Source: Mycolicibacterium tokaiense (lineage in GTDB: Bacteria; Actinomycetota; Actinomycetes; Mycobacteriales; Mycobacteriaceae). Taken from it: a stretch of DNA of 64,000 nucleotides. The stretch is from contig NZ_AP022600.1 in NCBI RefSeq assembly GCF_010725885.1, forward strand, positions 5,642,001-5,706,000. Direction: 5' to 3'. Both the position numbers and the translations under genes were made by a program. Shown in pieces: positions 1 to 11,632 of the stretch. The notes beneath the pieces are model-generated. The model was given only the letters and a program-made list of their open reading frames with translations, made no database searches and was not told the DNA's origin. The stretch's first letter is position 1. The number at the start of each line of letters is the position of its first letter.

Positions 1-1380
1 GGTGACATCCCCGGCGCCCATGGTCACCACCACGTCACCGGGACCGGCCATCTCGGCCACCGCACGGGCCACCGCCGAGAGATCAGCGATGTAGGTCACC
101 GGGACACTGACGTGCTCGGCCACCGTGGCACCACTGACCCCGGGCAGCGGCTGCTCGCGCGCGGCGTAGACATCGAGGACCACGGCGCGGTCGGCACCGT
201 CCAGCGCGGCGCCGAACTCCTTGGCGAACGTTGCTGTGCGTGAATACAAATGGGGTTGGAAGACGGCGATGACGTGCCCGCCCCCGGCTTGTTCGGTGAC
301 CGTTTGCAACGCCGCAAGCACCGCCCGCAGCTCGGTGGGATGGTGGGCGTAGTCGTCGAAGACGCGCACACCGGCGGCGATGCCCACCAGCTCGAAACGC
401 CGGCGCACCCCCTCGAAACCGGCCAGCCCATCGAGCACCGATTCCACCGGCGCGCCGACATCCCGGGCCGCCAGCACCGCGGCCAGCGCGTTGAGGGCCA
501 TGTGCCGGCCCGGTACCGCCAGCCGCATCGCCCGCGGCTGCAGCTCCCCGGCCAGCTCGATCTCGGCCACCGCACCGGTGTCGTGCTGATGCCAGCTGCG
601 CAAGGTCCCCGACAGCGGCACCCCGTTGGGCTCGGCGCCGTAGGCCAGTACCCGTACTCCCTGCGCGGCGGCGCGCGAGGCCAGCGCCGCGGACCCGGGA
701 TCGTCGGTGCACACCACCAGCGCCCCGCCGGGGACGATGCGCTCGACGAACTGGTCGAACACCGCGCTGTAGGCCTCGACGGTGCCGAAGAAATCCAGGT
801 GGTCGGCCTCGATGTTGGTGACCACCGCGACGTCCGGGGTGTACTCCAGCAGGGAGGCGTCGCTCTCGTCGGCCTCGGCGACGAAGCAGGTGCCGCTGCC
901 GTGATGGGCGTTGGTGCCCGACTCCCCCAGCTCGCCCCCGACGGCGAACGACGGATCGAACCCACTGTGCTGCAACGCCACGGTGAGCATCGAGGTGGTG
1001 CTGGTCTTGCCGTGGGTGCCGGTGACCAGCACCGTGGTGTGCCCGGCCATCAACTTGGCCAGCACCACGGGGCGCATCACGACCGGGATGCCGCGCCGCT
1101 GCGCTTCCACGAGCTCCGGATTGGTCTTGGGGATCGCGGCGTGGGTGCTGATCACCATGGTGGGCCCGCCGGGCAGCAGGTCCAGCGCGGAGGCGTCGTG
1201 GCCGATCCGCACCTGGGCGCCGCGCGCACGCAGGGCCAGCACACCGCGGGATTCCTTGGCGTCGGACCCGGACACCAGGGCGCCGCGATCCAGCAGGATG
1301 CGGGCGATGCCGGACATGCCGGCACCGCCGATGCCGACCATGTGCACCCGGCGCAGTTCCTCGGGCAGCGGCACGCTCAC
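1..1380 (-). CDS. murC: UDP-N-acetylmuramate--L-alanine ligase (partial, C-terminus off window)
   Basis: Cytoplasmic Mur ligase that adds L-alanine to UDP-MurNAc, the first amino acid of the peptidoglycan stem peptide. The reverse-strand frame begins [18 protein letters not shown], giving an N-terminal nucleotide-binding GIGGAGMSG motif near residues 16-24. The ATP-binding loop GTHGKTSTT is at about 121-129. The start is GTG at 1378-1380; it overlaps the murG stop as GTGA, which indicates translational coupling. The frame is open to base 1, with 460 codons present, and ends at MGAGDVT. By comparison with the family (about 490 residues) roughly 30 C-terminal residues are missing because the window ends. 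It is the last dcw gene visible here. Confidence 0.95.
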   Translation of the reverse strand, partial: MSVPLPEELRRVHMVGIGGAGMSGIARILLDRGALVSGSDAKESRGVLALRARGAQVRIGHDASALDLLPGGPTMVISTHAAIPKTNPELVEAQRRGIPVVMRPVVLAKLMAGHTTVLVTGTHGKTSTTSMLTVALQHSGFDPSFAVGGELGESGTNAHHGSGTCFVAEADESDASLLEYTPDVAVVTNIEADHLDFFGTVEAYSAVFDQFVERIVPGGALVVCTDDPGSAALASRAAAQGVRVLAYGAEPNGVPLSGTLRSWHQHDTGAVAEIELAGELQPRAMRLAVPGRHMALNALAAVLAARDVGAPVESVLDGLAGFEGVRRRFELVGIAAGVRVFDDYAHHPTELRAVLAALQTVTEQAGGGHVIAVFQPHLYSRTATFAKEFGAALDGADRAVVLDVYAAREQPLPGVSGATVAEHVSVPVTYIADLSAVARAVAEMAGPGDVVVTMGAGDVT

Positions 1381-2492
1381 CGGCGGGCCGCCCGCGCGAC
1401 ATCGAGAGCAACAGCAGCCACTTTCTCGGCGGCGTCGCGGTGCCCGGCCTGTGCGGCTGCCGCGGTCATGGCGGCCAGCCGGTCGTGGTCGGTGAGCAAC
1501 CCGGCCACCACGTCGGCCACAAAATCCGGCGACAGCGTGGCGTCGTCGACCAGCAGTCCTCCGCCGGCCTGCACCACCGGCAGCGCGTTGAGCCGCTGCT
1601 CGCCGTTGCCGATGGGCAGTGGCACATAGACGGCGGGCAGTCCCACCGCGGACACCTCGGCCACCGTCATCGCGCCGGAGCGGCAGATGGCGAGGTCGGC
1701 CGCGGCGTAGGCGAGATCCATCCGGTCCAGGTACGGCACCGCGACGTACGGCGGGTCCTGCGGTGCCGGCGTACGCAGGTCCAGGGTGTTCTTGGCGCCG
1801 TAGGCATGCAGGACGGCCACCCCGCGGGCGGCCAGCGACCCCGCGGCCGCCGCGACCGCCCGGTTGAGTGAGGCCGCCCCCTGCGAACCGCCGAACACCA
1901 GTAGCACCGGGGTCTGGTCGGCGAAGCCGAAGTGAGCCCTGGCCTGGGCGCGCATCGCCGCGCGGTCCAGGGCGGTGATGGTGTGGCGCACCGGAACCCC
2001 GACCACCTCGGCGTGCCGCAGACCCGAGCCCGGCACCGCCGAGAGCACCCGGCGCGCCGAGCGGGCGCCCACTTTGTTGGCGATCCCGGCGCTGGCGTTG
2101 GCTTCGTGGATCACCACGGGGACGCGACGGCGCCGGACCCCGCCGCGGGCGGCCAGGTAGGCCGGCAGTGCGACGTAACCGCCGAAGCCGATCACCACGT
2201 CGGCGTCGACGTCGTCGAGGATGTAGCGGGTCTGGCGGACCGCCCGGCGCACCCGGACCGGCAGCTTGAACAGATCACCGGTGGGTCTGCGGGGCAACGG
2301 AACCGGCTGGATGAGCTCGAGCCGGTAGCCGCGCTGCGGCACCAGGCGGGTTTCCAGGCCGCGGGCAGTGCCCAGCGCCGTGATCCGCACGTCCGGGGAC
2401 AGGGCGCTCAGGGCGTCGGCCACCGCCATTGCGGGCTCGACGTGGCCGGCCGTCCCTCCCCCGGCGAGCACCACCGAGATCGAATCGTTCAC
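1377..2492 (-). CDS. murG: UDP-GlcNAc:lipid I N-acetylglucosaminyltransferase MurG
   Basis: Peripheral membrane GT28 enzyme that converts lipid I to lipid II at the inner face of the plasma membrane. It has 371 residues, normal for the family. The glycine loop [11 protein letters not shown] is at residues 11-21, [14 protein letters not shown] at 129-142 and [11 protein letters not shown] at 200-210. The UDP-GlcNAc-binding segment [16 protein letters not shown] is at 271-286. The start is GTG at 2490-2492. It lies 20 bases downstream of ftsW and overlaps murC by 4 bases, so it belongs to the same operon. Nothing unusual was seen. Confidence 0.97.
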   Translation of the reverse strand: MNDSISVVLAGGGTAGHVEPAMAVADALSALSPDVRITALGTARGLETRLVPQRGYRLELIQPVPLPRRPTGDLFKLPVRVRRAVRQTRYILDDVDADVVIGFGGYVALPAYLAARGGVRRRRVPVVIHEANASAGIANKVGARSARRVLSAVPGSGLRHAEVVGVPVRHTITALDRAAMRAQARAHFGFADQTPVLLVFGGSQGAASLNRAVAAAAGSLAARGVAVLHAYGAKNTLDLRTPAPQDPPYVAVPYLDRMDLAYAAADLAICRSGAMTVAEVSAVGLPAVYVPLPIGNGEQRLNALPVVQAGGGLLVDDATLSPDFVADVVAGLLTDHDRLAAMTAAAAQAGHRDAAEKVAAVALDVARAARR

Positions 2493-2512
2493 CCGAACTG
2501 CTGCTCTTCCAA

Positions 2513-4090
2513 CTACCGGTGACCTTCCAGTGCGCGTGACCGGGCGCTGCGACCGCGCCGCTGGCCGCCTCCATGATGCCCTGTGCGGACCGGCTGACGG
2601 TCACCGGTAGGCCGTTTGCGCGGTTGCTTCTTGGCCGGCACCGGCTTGCGGGCCGCGACCTTGGCCTGCGGCCGGGCGGCGGGCCGACGGGTGCGCAACC
2701 GGTCGCGTAGTGCCTCCACCCGGGTGGGCACGTACGGCTCGGGCAGCGGCAGGCGCAGGATCCGGTTCATCCGGTCGTCCCGCCCGGCGCGCAGGGCGGC
2801 CACCGCATCCGGTTCGTGCCGGGCGGCGTTGGCCATGATGCCGATCATGAGAAGTGTTGTGGACGTGGACGTCCCACCGGCGGAGATCAGGGGCAACTGC
2901 AGCCCGGTGACCGGCAGCAGGCCGATGACGTAACCCACGTTGATGAACACCTGGGACAGGATCCACAGCGTGGCGGTGGCCGTCAGCAGCCGCAGGAACG
3001 GGTCGACAGACCGGTTGGCGATCCGGGTGCCGGTGTAGGCGAACAACGCGAACAGCAGCAGCAGCCCGAAGGCGCCGATGAAGCCGAGCTCCTCGCCGAT
3101 GATGGCGAAGATGAAGTCGTTGTGGGCGTTGGGCAGGTAGTTCCACTTGGCGGCACCCTGGCCCAGGCCGTCACCGAACACGCCGCCGTTGGCCAGGGCG
3201 AAACGGGCCTGGCGGGCCTGGTAGCCCGATCCCTGGGCGTCGGCGCTGGGGTCCAGCCAGGACTGCACCCGCGCCGAGCGGTAGCCCTCGACCATGGCCA
3301 GCACGGCCGCGGCGCTCATCACCGACACCAGCGAGGTGATGAACACCTTCAGCGGCAGGCCGGCGTACCACAGCAGGCCCAGCAGGATGATGCCCATCGA
3401 GACGCTCTGCCCGAGGTCGGGCTGGGCCAGGATGAGCGCGAGCGCGATGACCGCGCCGGGCACCAGCGGCACCAGCATCTCCTTGAGCGACGCCCGCTCC
3501 AGCCGCCGCGTGGCCAGCAGATGCGCTCCCCAGATCGCGAAGGCGATCTTGGCCAGCTCGGAGGGCTGCATGGAGAAGCCGTAGAAGACGAACCAGCCGC
3601 GCGACCCGTTGGCGATCTGGCCGATGCCGGGGACGAGCACCAGCACCAGCAGCACGATGGTGAAGACGAACCCGGGAAAAGCCAAGCGCCGCATCATGTT
3701 CACCGGCATGCGCAGCGCCACGTAGAACGCCAGCAGACCGACACAGGTCCACATCACCTGCTTGCCGAACACCGCCCACGGCGAGCCGTCGGAGTCATAG
3801 GAGTACACCCCGGACGCCGAGAGCACCATGGTCAGGCCGAGGGTGATGAGCACCCCGGTGATGGCGACGATCAGGTGGAACGAGGTCATGGGCCGCGACA
3901 GCCAGCTGCCGAATTTCGTCGACGCCAGGCGCGCGGCCGCCGCAGCGCGGCGGGTCTGACTCGGGGGTCGCTGGGCTTTTTCGGGCGCCGGGGTGATCAC
4001 CGGGGTGGGTTCGGTGGCGGCTTCGGGCGTCACCTCTGTCGCCCCGGTTGCCTCTGTCGGCTCGGTCGGCGTGGCAGCCTTGTCGTCCAT
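2513..4090 (-). CDS. ftsW: Peptidoglycan glycosyltransferase FtsW (SEDS family)
   Basis: Polytopic SEDS protein that polymerises lipid II at the septum, partnered with the transpeptidase FtsI encoded in the same operon. The chosen ATG at 4088-4090 gives 525 residues, about the length of mycobacterial FtsW. An in-frame start 57 bases further upstream would overlap murD by 44 bases and is less likely. A Thr/Pro/Ala-rich cytoplasmic N-terminus (about residues 1-60) is followed by about ten hydrophobic segments. SEDS signatures include the [13 protein letters not shown] stretch and the late [19 protein letters not shown] stretch. The C-terminal tail is Lys/Arg rich, as in mycobacterial FtsW proteins that contact other divisome proteins. 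The start is 13 bases after the murD stop. Confidence 0.96.
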   Translation of the reverse strand: MDDKAATPTEPTEATGATEVTPEAATEPTPVITPAPEKAQRPPSQTRRAAAAARLASTKFGSWLSRPMTSFHLIVAITGVLITLGLTMVLSASGVYSYDSDGSPWAVFGKQVMWTCVGLLAFYVALRMPVNMMRRLAFPGFVFTIVLLVLVLVPGIGQIANGSRGWFVFYGFSMQPSELAKIAFAIWGAHLLATRRLERASLKEMLVPLVPGAVIALALILAQPDLGQSVSMGIILLGLLWYAGLPLKVFITSLVSVMSAAAVLAMVEGYRSARVQSWLDPSADAQGSGYQARQARFALANGGVFGDGLGQGAAKWNYLPNAHNDFIFAIIGEELGFIGAFGLLLLFALFAYTGTRIANRSVDPFLRLLTATATLWILSQVFINVGYVIGLLPVTGLQLPLISAGGTSTSTTLLMIGIMANAARHEPDAVAALRAGRDDRMNRILRLPLPEPYVPTRVEALRDRLRTRRPAARPQAKVAARKPVPAKKQPRKRPTGDRQPVRTGHHGGGQRRGRSARSRALEGHR

Positions 4091-4103
4091 GGCGGCTGCA
4101 GGC

Positions 4104-5564
4104 CTATCCGGCAACGGCGCGCACCGCGGCCGCAAAGGCGTCACCACGGTCGGCGTAGCCGCTGAACTGGTCGAAGGAGGCGCCCGCGGGCGCCAGGAGC
4201 ACGGTGTCCCCCGGCGCGGCGAGATCGCGCGCGGCAGCGACCACCTCGGTCATCAGCCGGGCGCCGAGGGTGACGGCAGAGGTGTCCGACGGATCCGCGG
4301 CACTGATCACACGAGTCACAACTGACCCATCAGTCTCTGTGGCCTCTTGCACCACAGCATCCTCCCCCGTCACAACCGCAACAACGGGGACATCGGGCGC
4401 GTGTCGGAGAATCGCGTCGGCCACCACCCCGCGGTCGCGGCCCAGCACCACCACACCCGCCAGCCGGTTTGCGATGCGGGCCACGGTCTTCTCCACGGAG
4501 GCGCCCTTGAGCTGCCCACCTGCCACCCAGACCACCCGCGGATACGCCAGCACGGAGGCCTCGGCGGCGTGGGGATTGGTGGCCTTGGAATCGTCGACGA
4601 AGGTGACCCCCCCGATGACGGCCACGGTTTCGGCGCGGTGGCTGCCGACCCGGAATTGCGCCAGTGCCTCGGCGATGGCCGGAGCGGGCACGTCCACCGC
4701 ACGCGCCAGCGCCGCGGCAGCCAGCGCGTTGAGCACGCCGACCGGGCCGGCCACCGGGATGCTGTCCACCGGCGCCAGCCGCACCCCGCCGGGATCGGTG
4801 AGCCACCCGTCGCGCACCCCGAAGACATCCGGGCCGGGCTCACCGAGGTGGAAGCCCTGCTTGACCGGTGCTGCGGCGTCGGAGAGCAGGCCGGCCGCCG
4901 CCGGGTCGTCGAGGCCGACGATCGCCACCCGGCCGTCGAGCGCGCGGGCCTTCGACTGCGCGTAATGCGGGAAGGAGCCGTGCCAGTCCAGGTGGTCCTC
5001 GGCGACGTTGAGCACCGCGCCCGCCTCCGGACGCAGCGACGACGACCAGAACAGCTGGAAGCTGGACAGCTCGACGGCCAGCAGCTCCGAGGGCCGGCGC
5101 AGCACGTCGAGCACCGGCTCGCCGATGTTGCCGCACAGCAGGCTGCGCCGGCCCGCGGCGGCCAGCATGGCCTGCAGCATCGAGGTGGTGGTGGTCTTGC
5201 CGTTGGTCCCGGTGACCACCAGCCAGGTGCGCGGCGGCCCGAAGTGCCCGGAGCGGTCCAGCCGCCAGGCCAGCTCCACATCGCCCCACACCGGCACCCC
5301 GGCCGCGGCCGCTGCGGCCAGCACCGGGGCGGTGGGCGGCAGGCCGGGGCTGGTGATCACCAGCTGGTAGTCGCTGACGTGCGAGACCGCGGAGTCGGCG
5401 TCCAGCACCCGCACCCCGTCGAAGGCGAACGGCTCGAGCGCCATCGGGCGGTCATCGGTGAGGTCGGCCAACGCGCCCAGCGGGGTCAGCGCGGCCAGCA
5501 CCGCCTTGCCGGTGACACCGGCCCCGACCACCAGAACACGGGCGCCGGGAAGCAACGGCTCCAC
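4104..5564 (-). CDS. murD: UDP-N-acetylmuramoyl-L-alanine--D-glutamate ligase
   Basis: Cytoplasmic Mur ligase that adds D-glutamate to UDP-MurNAc-L-Ala. It has 486 residues. The N-terminal fold shows [12 protein letters not shown] at about 10-21, the ATP-binding loop GTNGKTTTT is at 119-127, and [10 protein letters not shown] lies further on. The start is GTG at 5562-5564, which shares one base with the mraY stop (TAGTG). A much longer open frame continues upstream, but that part only mirrors mraY and is rejected. It sits between mraY and ftsW in the standard dcw order. Confidence 0.96.
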   Translation of the reverse strand: MEPLLPGARVLVVGAGVTGKAVLAALTPLGALADLTDDRPMALEPFAFDGVRVLDADSAVSHVSDYQLVITSPGLPPTAPVLAAAAAAGVPVWGDVELAWRLDRSGHFGPPRTWLVVTGTNGKTTTTSMLQAMLAAAGRRSLLCGNIGEPVLDVLRRPSELLAVELSSFQLFWSSSLRPEAGAVLNVAEDHLDWHGSFPHYAQSKARALDGRVAIVGLDDPAAAGLLSDAAAPVKQGFHLGEPGPDVFGVRDGWLTDPGGVRLAPVDSIPVAGPVGVLNALAAAALARAVDVPAPAIAEALAQFRVGSHRAETVAVIGGVTFVDDSKATNPHAAEASVLAYPRVVWVAGGQLKGASVEKTVARIANRLAGVVVLGRDRGVVADAILRHAPDVPVVAVVTGEDAVVQEATETDGSVVTRVISAADPSDTSAVTLGARLMTEVVAAARDLAAPGDTVLLAPAGASFDQFSGYADRGDAFAAAVRAVAG

Positions 5565-6643
5565 TAGGCGCCGATCGCCGCGAGCCACTCGCCGTAGAAC
5601 AGCGCCACGCCCAGCCCGCAGGCGATCGCCGTCAGCAGCCAGAACCGGATGATCACCGTGGTCTCCGCCCATCCCACCAACTCGAAGTGGTGGTGGAACG
5701 GCGCCATCCGGAACACCCGGCGGCCGGTGGTCCGGAACGCCAGGATCTGCACCACCACCGAGACGATCTCGGCGACGAACAGCGCCCCGAGCACCACGGC
5801 CAGCACCTCGGTCCTGCTGGTCACCGAGATGCCGGCGATGATGCCGCCCAGGGCCAGCGAACCGGTGTCGCCCATGAAGATCTTGGCCGGGGCCGCATTC
5901 CACCACAGGAACCCGATGCACGCCCCGGCAGTCGCGGCGGCCACGATGGCCAGGTCCAGCGGGTCGCGCACGTTGTAACAGCCCAGGCCCGGTGAGGTGG
6001 CGCAGGCGTTGCGGTACTGCCAGAACGTGATCAGCACGTACGCCGCCGACACCATGCCCATCGAACCCGCCGCCAGCCCGTCCAGGCCGTCGGTGAAGTT
6101 CACCGCGTTGGACCAGGCGCTGACCAGCACCACCACGAACAGGATGAACACCAGCGGCGGCAGCGCGACGGTGGCGATCTCCCGGACATAGGACAACTCG
6201 GTGCTACCGGGTGCCAGCCCGTCGGCGTTGCGGAACCCCAGCACCAACACCCCGAACAGCACCGCCGCGCCGATCTGGCCGACCGTCTTGGCGGTCTTGT
6301 TCAGGCCCAGATTGCGGGACCGGCGCAGCTTGATCATGTCGTCCATGAACCCGACCAGCCCGAGCGCGGTGGCCAGCCCCAGCACCAGCAGACCCGACGC
6401 CGACGGCCCGTCACCGTCGAGCGCCACCCCGACCAGGTGCGTGCCCAGATAGCCCGCCCAGATGCCGGCCAGGATCGCCACCCCACCCATCGACGGGGTG
6501 CCGCGCTTGGTCTTGTGGCTCGGCGGGCCGTCCTCGCGGATCTCGTGGCCCAGGCCCTGCCTGCTGAACAGCCGGATCAGCCACGGCGTCAACAGGATCG
6601 ACACCGCAAGCGAGATGCCGACGGTGATCAGGATCAGTCTCAT
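5564..6643 (-). CDS. mraY: Phospho-N-acetylmuramoyl-pentapeptide transferase MraY
   Basis: Integral membrane enzyme that transfers phospho-MurNAc-pentapeptide to decaprenyl phosphate, making lipid I. It has 359 residues and about ten membrane segments. Recognisable family blocks are [15 protein letters not shown] at about residues 40-54, [15 protein letters not shown] in the middle (the metal/catalytic Asp region) and the late FHHHFELVG block. The ATG start overlaps the murF stop by 4 bases and its own stop shares one base with the murD GTG, so translation of the three genes is probably coupled. It is the target of several nucleoside antibiotics (family knowledge). Confidence 0.97.
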   Translation of the reverse strand: MRLILITVGISLAVSILLTPWLIRLFSRQGLGHEIREDGPPSHKTKRGTPSMGGVAILAGIWAGYLGTHLVGVALDGDGPSASGLLVLGLATALGLVGFMDDMIKLRRSRNLGLNKTAKTVGQIGAAVLFGVLVLGFRNADGLAPGSTELSYVREIATVALPPLVFILFVVVLVSAWSNAVNFTDGLDGLAAGSMGMVSAAYVLITFWQYRNACATSPGLGCYNVRDPLDLAIVAAATAGACIGFLWWNAAPAKIFMGDTGSLALGGIIAGISVTSRTEVLAVVLGALFVAEIVSVVVQILAFRTTGRRVFRMAPFHHHFELVGWAETTVIIRFWLLTAIACGLGVALFYGEWLAAIGA

Positions 6644-8124
6644 TCGCCGGCATCCCCCGCCAGCTGATCGGCCAGTGCCGCCAGGCCCGCGGATTTCGAG
6701 GCCTTGACCAGGACGACGTCACCGGAGGAGAGCTCCGCGCGCAACAACTCCAGCGCGGCCTGGGGGTCGGCGACCTGCGTCGTCTCCGAACCCCAGGACC
6801 CCTCCATGACCGCCCCGTGGTACATGGCGCTCATAGGCCTCCCGGTTCCGACGACGATGAGTCGACTGACATCTAAGCGCACCACGAGACGGCCGATGCG
6901 GTCGTGCTCGGAAATCGCGTCGTCACCCAGCTCCCCCATCTCCCCCAGCACGGCGAAGCTCTTCCGCTTCTGGCCGCCCTCGCCCCGCGACATCCAGGCC
7001 AGCGCCTGCAGTCCGGCGCGCATCGAGTCCGGGTTGGCGTTGTAGGCGTCGTTGACGATCGTCACGCCGTCCGGGCGGGTGGACACCGCCATCCGGTGCT
7101 GGGACACCGGTCCGGCCCCGGCCAGGGCCGCGGCAAGCTGGGAGTCGGTGGCGCCGCACTCCAGGGCGACGGCCGCCGCACACAGGGCGTTGGACACCTG
7201 GTGGTCACCGTGCACGGCCAGGGTGACCGGGACGGCGGCGTCGCCGTGATGCAGGGTGAAGCTGGGCCGCGCTTCGGCGTCCAGGGTGACGCCGTCGGCC
7301 CATACGTCGGCGGGCGAGCCGCGGCTGACCCGGACCACCCGGGCCCTGGTCTTGGCGGCCATGGCGGCCACCGCAGTGTCGTCGGCGTTCAGGATCACCA
7401 CACCGGAGCTCGGCACGGCCTGGGGCAGTTCGGATTTGGTGTCGGCAATGGCCTGCCGCGAGCCGAACTCCCCGAGATGCGCGGTGCCCACGTTGAGCAC
7501 CACAGCAATCTGGGGCTCGGCAATGGCGGCCAGTGCGGCGATGTTGCCCGGATGGCGGGCCGACATCTCCAGGACCAGGTAGTCGGTGTTGCGGTCGGCG
7601 CGCAGCACCGTCCAGGGATGGCCCAGTTCGTTGTTGAACGACCCCGGCGGGGCGATCACGGTGCCCAGCGGCGCCAGCACCGCCGCCAGCAGGTCCTTGG
7701 TCGACGTCTTACCCGAGGACCCGGTGACCCCGATGATGGTCAGCCCGTCCTCGACCAACCGGCGCGACACATGGGCGGCCAGCCGGCCCAGCGCGGCCAG
7801 GACAGCGGCACCGGAGCCGTCGGTGTCGTGTTCGAGCACGCTGGCGCTGGTGTCCCCGGGGTTCGGGTCCACCACCACCGCGGGCACCCCCACCGGCCGG
7901 GCCGCCAGCACGCCGGCTGCACCGTCGGCCACCGCAGCGGCGGCGAAGTCGTGGCCGTCGGCGCGCGCGCCCGGCAGCGCCAGGAACAACCCGCCGGGTG
8001 TCACGGCGCGCGAATCGAACTCGACGGTTCCGGTGACGATCGTCGCGGCGGCCTCGTCAGCGCTGATGTCGGCCAACCGACCGCCGGTGATCTCGGCGAT
8101 CTGGGCCAGGCTGAGTTCGATCAT
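6640..8124 (-). CDS. murF: UDP-MurNAc-tripeptide--D-alanyl-D-alanine ligase
   Basis: Adds D-Ala-D-Ala to UDP-MurNAc-tripeptide, completing the cytoplasmic pentapeptide precursor. It has 494 residues. The Walker-type loop [10 protein letters not shown] is at about 135-144; an N-terminal substrate-binding domain precedes it and a [11 protein letters not shown] block lies further on. The start overlaps murE and the end overlaps mraY, each by 4 bases. No defects were seen. Confidence 0.96.
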   Translation of the reverse strand: MIELSLAQIAEITGGRLADISADEAAATIVTGTVEFDSRAVTPGGLFLALPGARADGHDFAAAAVADGAAGVLAARPVGVPAVVVDPNPGDTSASVLEHDTDGSGAAVLAALGRLAAHVSRRLVEDGLTIIGVTGSSGKTSTKDLLAAVLAPLGTVIAPPGSFNNELGHPWTVLRADRNTDYLVLEMSARHPGNIAALAAIAEPQIAVVLNVGTAHLGEFGSRQAIADTKSELPQAVPSSGVVILNADDTAVAAMAAKTRARVVRVSRGSPADVWADGVTLDAEARPSFTLHHGDAAVPVTLAVHGDHQVSNALCAAAVALECGATDSQLAAALAGAGPVSQHRMAVSTRPDGVTIVNDAYNANPDSMRAGLQALAWMSRGEGGQKRKSFAVLGEMGELGDDAISEHDRIGRLVVRLDVSRLIVVGTGRPMSAMYHGAVMEGSWGSETTQVADPQAALELLRAELSSGDVVLVKASKSAGLAALADQLAGDAGE

Positions 8125-9635
8125 CGGGCGGCGCCCAGGGCTTCGAGCGCGGCGGCCAACTCGGCTCGGTCGTCGAAGGGCCGGGTCTGCCCGGCGGCCG
8201 TCTGCCCCGATTCGTGCCCCTTGCCTGCGATCAGCACCACATCTCCGGGTCGGGCCCAGGCCGCGGCGTGGGCGATCGCGGCGGCACGGTCGCCGATCTC
8301 GACGAGTTGTCCCGGCCCGGCCGCGGCACCGGCCACGATCTCGGCGCGGATGGCCGCGGGGTCTTCGTCGCGGGGGTTGTCGTCGGTGACCACCACCAGG
8401 TCGGCCAGCGCGGCGGCCACCTCGCCCATGGGGGCGCGTTTGCCGGCGTCGCGGTTGCCGCCGGCGCCGAACACCACGGCCAGCCTGCCGTCGGGATGCT
8501 GGGAGCGCAGCGTCTGCAGGACGGCCTGCAGCGCGCCCGGCTTGTGGGCGTAGTCCACCAACGCCAGGAACGGCTGCCCGCAGTCCACCGGCTCCAGCCG
8601 GCCGGGCACCATGGCGTCGCGCAGCCCGGGTGCGGCCTGTTCCGGCGCCACCCCCACGATGTCCAGAACAGCAAGGGCGACAAGGCAGTTGGCGATGTTG
8701 TACCCGCCGGGCAGACGCAGCCCGATGCGATGGTGCACACCGGCGGGATCACACACCGTGAACTCCTGACCGCCGTCGGCGTGGTGCACCACGTCGGCGA
8801 CGGTCCAGTCGGCCTCACCGGTGGCGCTGACGGTCACTGCGGCCGCGGCGCGCGCGGCCATGGCGCGCCCGGCCTCGTCGTCGACGCAGACCACCGCGGT
8901 GCGGGCGTGCACCGGTGACGCGGGATCGAACAGCCGGGCTTTGGCCTCGAAGTAGTCGGCCATCGTCGGGTGGTAGTCGAGGTGATCGCGCGACAGGTTG
9001 GTGAACCCGCCGACGGCGAACGCCACCCCGTCCACCCGCCCCTGCGACAACGCGTGGCTGGACACCTCCATCACCGCGGTGTCCACCCCGCGCTGCGCCA
9101 TCACGGCCAGCAGGGCCTGCAGCGCCGGCGCCTCCGGGGTGGTCAGGGAGCTCGGCACGTCCTGGCCGGCGATCCGGATGCCCACGGTGCCGATCAGGCC
9201 GGCGGTGCGGCCCGCGGCGCGCAATCCTGCCTCGATCAGGTAGGTGGTGGTGGTCTTGCCGGAGGTTCCGGTTATCCCGATCACCGCCATGGATTCCGAC
9301 GGGCGGCCGTACACCTCGGCGGCCAGCGTCCCCAGCACGTCGCGGGGCCGGGGGTGCACCAGCACCGGGACGGAGACGGCGCCCGCGGCGGCCAGTCCGG
9401 CCTCGTCGGTGAGCACGGCCACCGCACCGCGGCCTATGGCGTCGGGCAGGTAGCGCGCCCCGTGCGCCCGGCTGCCCGCGAGCGCGGCGAACAGGTCACC
9501 GGGCTGGGCGTCCTGCGCGCGCAGGGTCACACCCCGCACCAGCACGTCGGGGACTCTCGCGTCGAGACCGATGGCGGCCGCCAGGTCGGCCAGTGGGACG
9601 CCTGTGGTGTCTGCGGGTCGCAGCGCGCTGGACAC
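8121..9635 (-). CDS. murE: UDP-MurNAc-L-Ala-D-Glu--meso-diaminopimelate ligase
   Basis: Adds the third residue of the stem peptide. The DNPR motif at about residues 419-422 is the family marker for meso-diaminopimelate instead of lysine, as expected for mycobacteria. The ATP loop GTSGKTTTT is at 123-131. Two GTG codons compete as start (9644 and 9635). The Shine-Dalgarno GGAGGT at 9643-9648 overlaps the first GTG but stands 8 bases before the second, so 9635 is preferred (504 residues). A 59-base gap separates it from ftsI and it overlaps murF by 4 bases. Confidence 0.95.
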   Translation of the reverse strand: MSSALRPADTTGVPLADLAAAIGLDARVPDVLVRGVTLRAQDAQPGDLFAALAGSRAHGARYLPDAIGRGAVAVLTDEAGLAAAGAVSVPVLVHPRPRDVLGTLAAEVYGRPSESMAVIGITGTSGKTTTTYLIEAGLRAAGRTAGLIGTVGIRIAGQDVPSSLTTPEAPALQALLAVMAQRGVDTAVMEVSSHALSQGRVDGVAFAVGGFTNLSRDHLDYHPTMADYFEAKARLFDPASPVHARTAVVCVDDEAGRAMAARAAAAVTVSATGEADWTVADVVHHADGGQEFTVCDPAGVHHRIGLRLPGGYNIANCLVALAVLDIVGVAPEQAAPGLRDAMVPGRLEPVDCGQPFLALVDYAHKPGALQAVLQTLRSQHPDGRLAVVFGAGGNRDAGKRAPMGEVAAALADLVVVTDDNPRDEDPAAIRAEIVAGAAAGPGQLVEIGDRAAAIAHAAAWARPGDVVLIAGKGHESGQTAAGQTRPFDDRAELAAALEALGAAR

Positions 9636-9694
9636 AGCTTTCACCTCCGATCACGGCTGTTCGTCTGGAGAGAACAGGCTGTGCCACCCTAATG

Positions 9695-11632
9695 TCAGGT
9701 CTGGCGCAGGACCAGCGGCGGGCCCGGGTCCGGGGACAGCGGCACGTTCTCCCGCTGCAGCAGCCACGACGCGATGTTGTGGAACAGCGGAGCCGCCGAC
9801 GATCCCGGCGATCCGTCGGCAGCGCGGTGCGGGGCGTCCATCATGATGCCCACCACGTAGCGCGGATTGTCGACGGTGACCATGCCGGCGAAGGTGATCC
9901 AGTAGACATCGCTGTAGTAACAGCCGCAGTCCGGGTTGATCTGCTGAGCGGTGCCCGTTTTGCCCGCCAGCTGGTAGCCCTCGACCGCGGCCTGCGGGCC
10001 GGTGCCCTGCTGGACCCCCATCGGGTCCCGCTGCACCACGGCGCGGAACATGTTGCGCACGGTCTGCGCGGTCTGGGGCGACACCACCCGCACGCCCTCG
10101 GGACGCGGCTCCTCGGTGGTGGTGCCGTCAGCGGCGATCGTGGACTTGATGATCCGCGGCGGGATCCGCAGCCCGTCGTTGGCGATGGTCTGGTACATGC
10201 CGGTCATCTGCAGCAGGCTCATCGAAAGTCCCTGGCCGATGGGCAGGTTCGAGAAGGAGCTGCCCGACCACTGGTCGATCGGGGGCACCAGGCCTGCCGT
10301 CTCACCGGGCAGCCCGACCCCGGTGCGCTGCCCGAGCCCGAACTTCGTGAGCATGTCGGCGAACTTCTCCGGGCCGATCCGCTGGGCCAGCATCAGGGTG
10401 CCGACGTTCGAGGACTTCCCGAACACCCCGGTGGTGGTGTAGGGCTCGACTCCGTGGCTCCAGGCGTCGCCGACGGTGACACCGCCCATGTTGATCGAAC
10501 CCGGAACCTGCAGCACCTCATCGGGATTGGTCAGACCCATCTCGATCGCGGTGGCCGCGGTGATGATCTTGTTGACCGAGCCGGGTTCGAACGGCGAGGA
10601 CACCGCGGGGTTGCCCAGCTGCCGGTTCTCCTGGCGGCCGAGGTCCTGAGAGGGGTCGAAGGTGTTGTCGTTGGCCATCGCCAGCACCTCGGAGGTCTTG
10701 GCGTCCAGCACCACCGCCGAGACGTTCTTGGCCCCGGAGGCGTCCTTGGCCATCTGGACCTGTTGCTGGACGTAGAACTGGATGTCGTCGTCGATGGTCA
10801 GCTGCACGGTCGACCCGTCGACGGCTTCGTGCCGGTTGCGGTAGCTGCCCGGGATCACCACGCCGTCGGAACCGCGGTCATAGGTCACCGATCCGTCGGT
10901 GCCGGCCAGCACCGAGTCCATGGCGTCCTCGAGGCCCAGCAGTCCGTGGCCGTCCCAGTCGATACCGCCCACCATGTTGGCCGCCAGCGATCCGCCCGGG
11001 TACTGGCGCAGGTCCTGGCGCTCCGAGCCGACCTCGGGGAACTTGGTCATGATGGCGGTGGCCACCGCCGGGTCGACCGCGCGGGCCAGGTAGACGAAGG
11101 TCTCGTTGCTGCGCAGCTTGCGCAGCACTGTCGCCATGTCCGGGCGCCCGCCCAATTGAGCAGACACCTCCTTGGCGATCTCACGCAGGCGGGTCTGGGG
11201 ATCCGGAGCCTCGGGCGACTTGGCGCGGGCCTCCTCCAGCTGCTCGCGGATGCGCACCGGCTGGAACGTCAGGGCACGGGCCTCGATGGTGAAGGCGAGT
11301 TTGTCGAAGTTGCGATCGACGATGGCGCCGCGCAGGGCCTGCTGGACGTCGGTGACCTTGAGCTGCCCGGCAGCCTCGGCGCGCAGTCCGGCGGCCTGGG
11401 GAACCTGCAGGTTGAACAGCTGGGCTGCGGCCACCGCGATCAGCACCCCGATGGCGATGTTGCCGGTGCGCCGCCGGAAGGCGAACGACGCGGTGCGACC
11501 GCCGCCGAGCCCGTCGCCGGCGTCGGCAACCGGGCGGATGCGACGTCGGCGCGCCGAATGCCCCTGGGGCGCAGGCGACTTGGGCGCCTTCTTCGGGGTA
11601 CGACGACCGGCCGGCTGCTGGGCACGCCTCAC
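9695..11632 (-). CDS. ftsI: Septal penicillin-binding protein 3 (transpeptidase FtsI/PbpB)
   Basis: Class B PBP that cross-links septal peptidoglycan with FtsW. It has 645 residues. A basic cytoplasmic N-terminus is followed by one membrane anchor at about 58-76, a PBP dimer domain and the transpeptidase domain. Active-site motifs are Ser352-Val-Asn-Lys355 (SxxK), SSN at 407-409 and KTG at 558-560. A two-cysteine DCGCYY segment follows KTG. The start is GTG at 11630-11632, overlapping the stop of the preceding ftsL-like gene as GTGA. The bitopic topology and position match mycobacterial PbpB. Confidence 0.97.
   Translation of the reverse strand: MRRAQQPAGRRTPKKAPKSPAPQGHSARRRRIRPVADAGDGLGGGRTASFAFRRRTGNIAIGVLIAVAAAQLFNLQVPQAAGLRAEAAGQLKVTDVQQALRGAIVDRNFDKLAFTIEARALTFQPVRIREQLEEARAKSPEAPDPQTRLREIAKEVSAQLGGRPDMATVLRKLRSNETFVYLARAVDPAVATAIMTKFPEVGSERQDLRQYPGGSLAANMVGGIDWDGHGLLGLEDAMDSVLAGTDGSVTYDRGSDGVVIPGSYRNRHEAVDGSTVQLTIDDDIQFYVQQQVQMAKDASGAKNVSAVVLDAKTSEVLAMANDNTFDPSQDLGRQENRQLGNPAVSSPFEPGSVNKIITAATAIEMGLTNPDEVLQVPGSINMGGVTVGDAWSHGVEPYTTTGVFGKSSNVGTLMLAQRIGPEKFADMLTKFGLGQRTGVGLPGETAGLVPPIDQWSGSSFSNLPIGQGLSMSLLQMTGMYQTIANDGLRIPPRIIKSTIAADGTTTEEPRPEGVRVVSPQTAQTVRNMFRAVVQRDPMGVQQGTGPQAAVEGYQLAGKTGTAQQINPDCGCYYSDVYWITFAGMVTVDNPRYVVGIMMDAPHRAADGSPGSSAAPLFHNIASWLLQRENVPLSPDPGPPLVLRQT

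Noticed and set aside
9658..9678. Hairpin CTGTTC...GAACAG between ftsI and murE as attenuator
   Set aside because: A 6-base stem without a U-tract in an operon gap; too weak to support.
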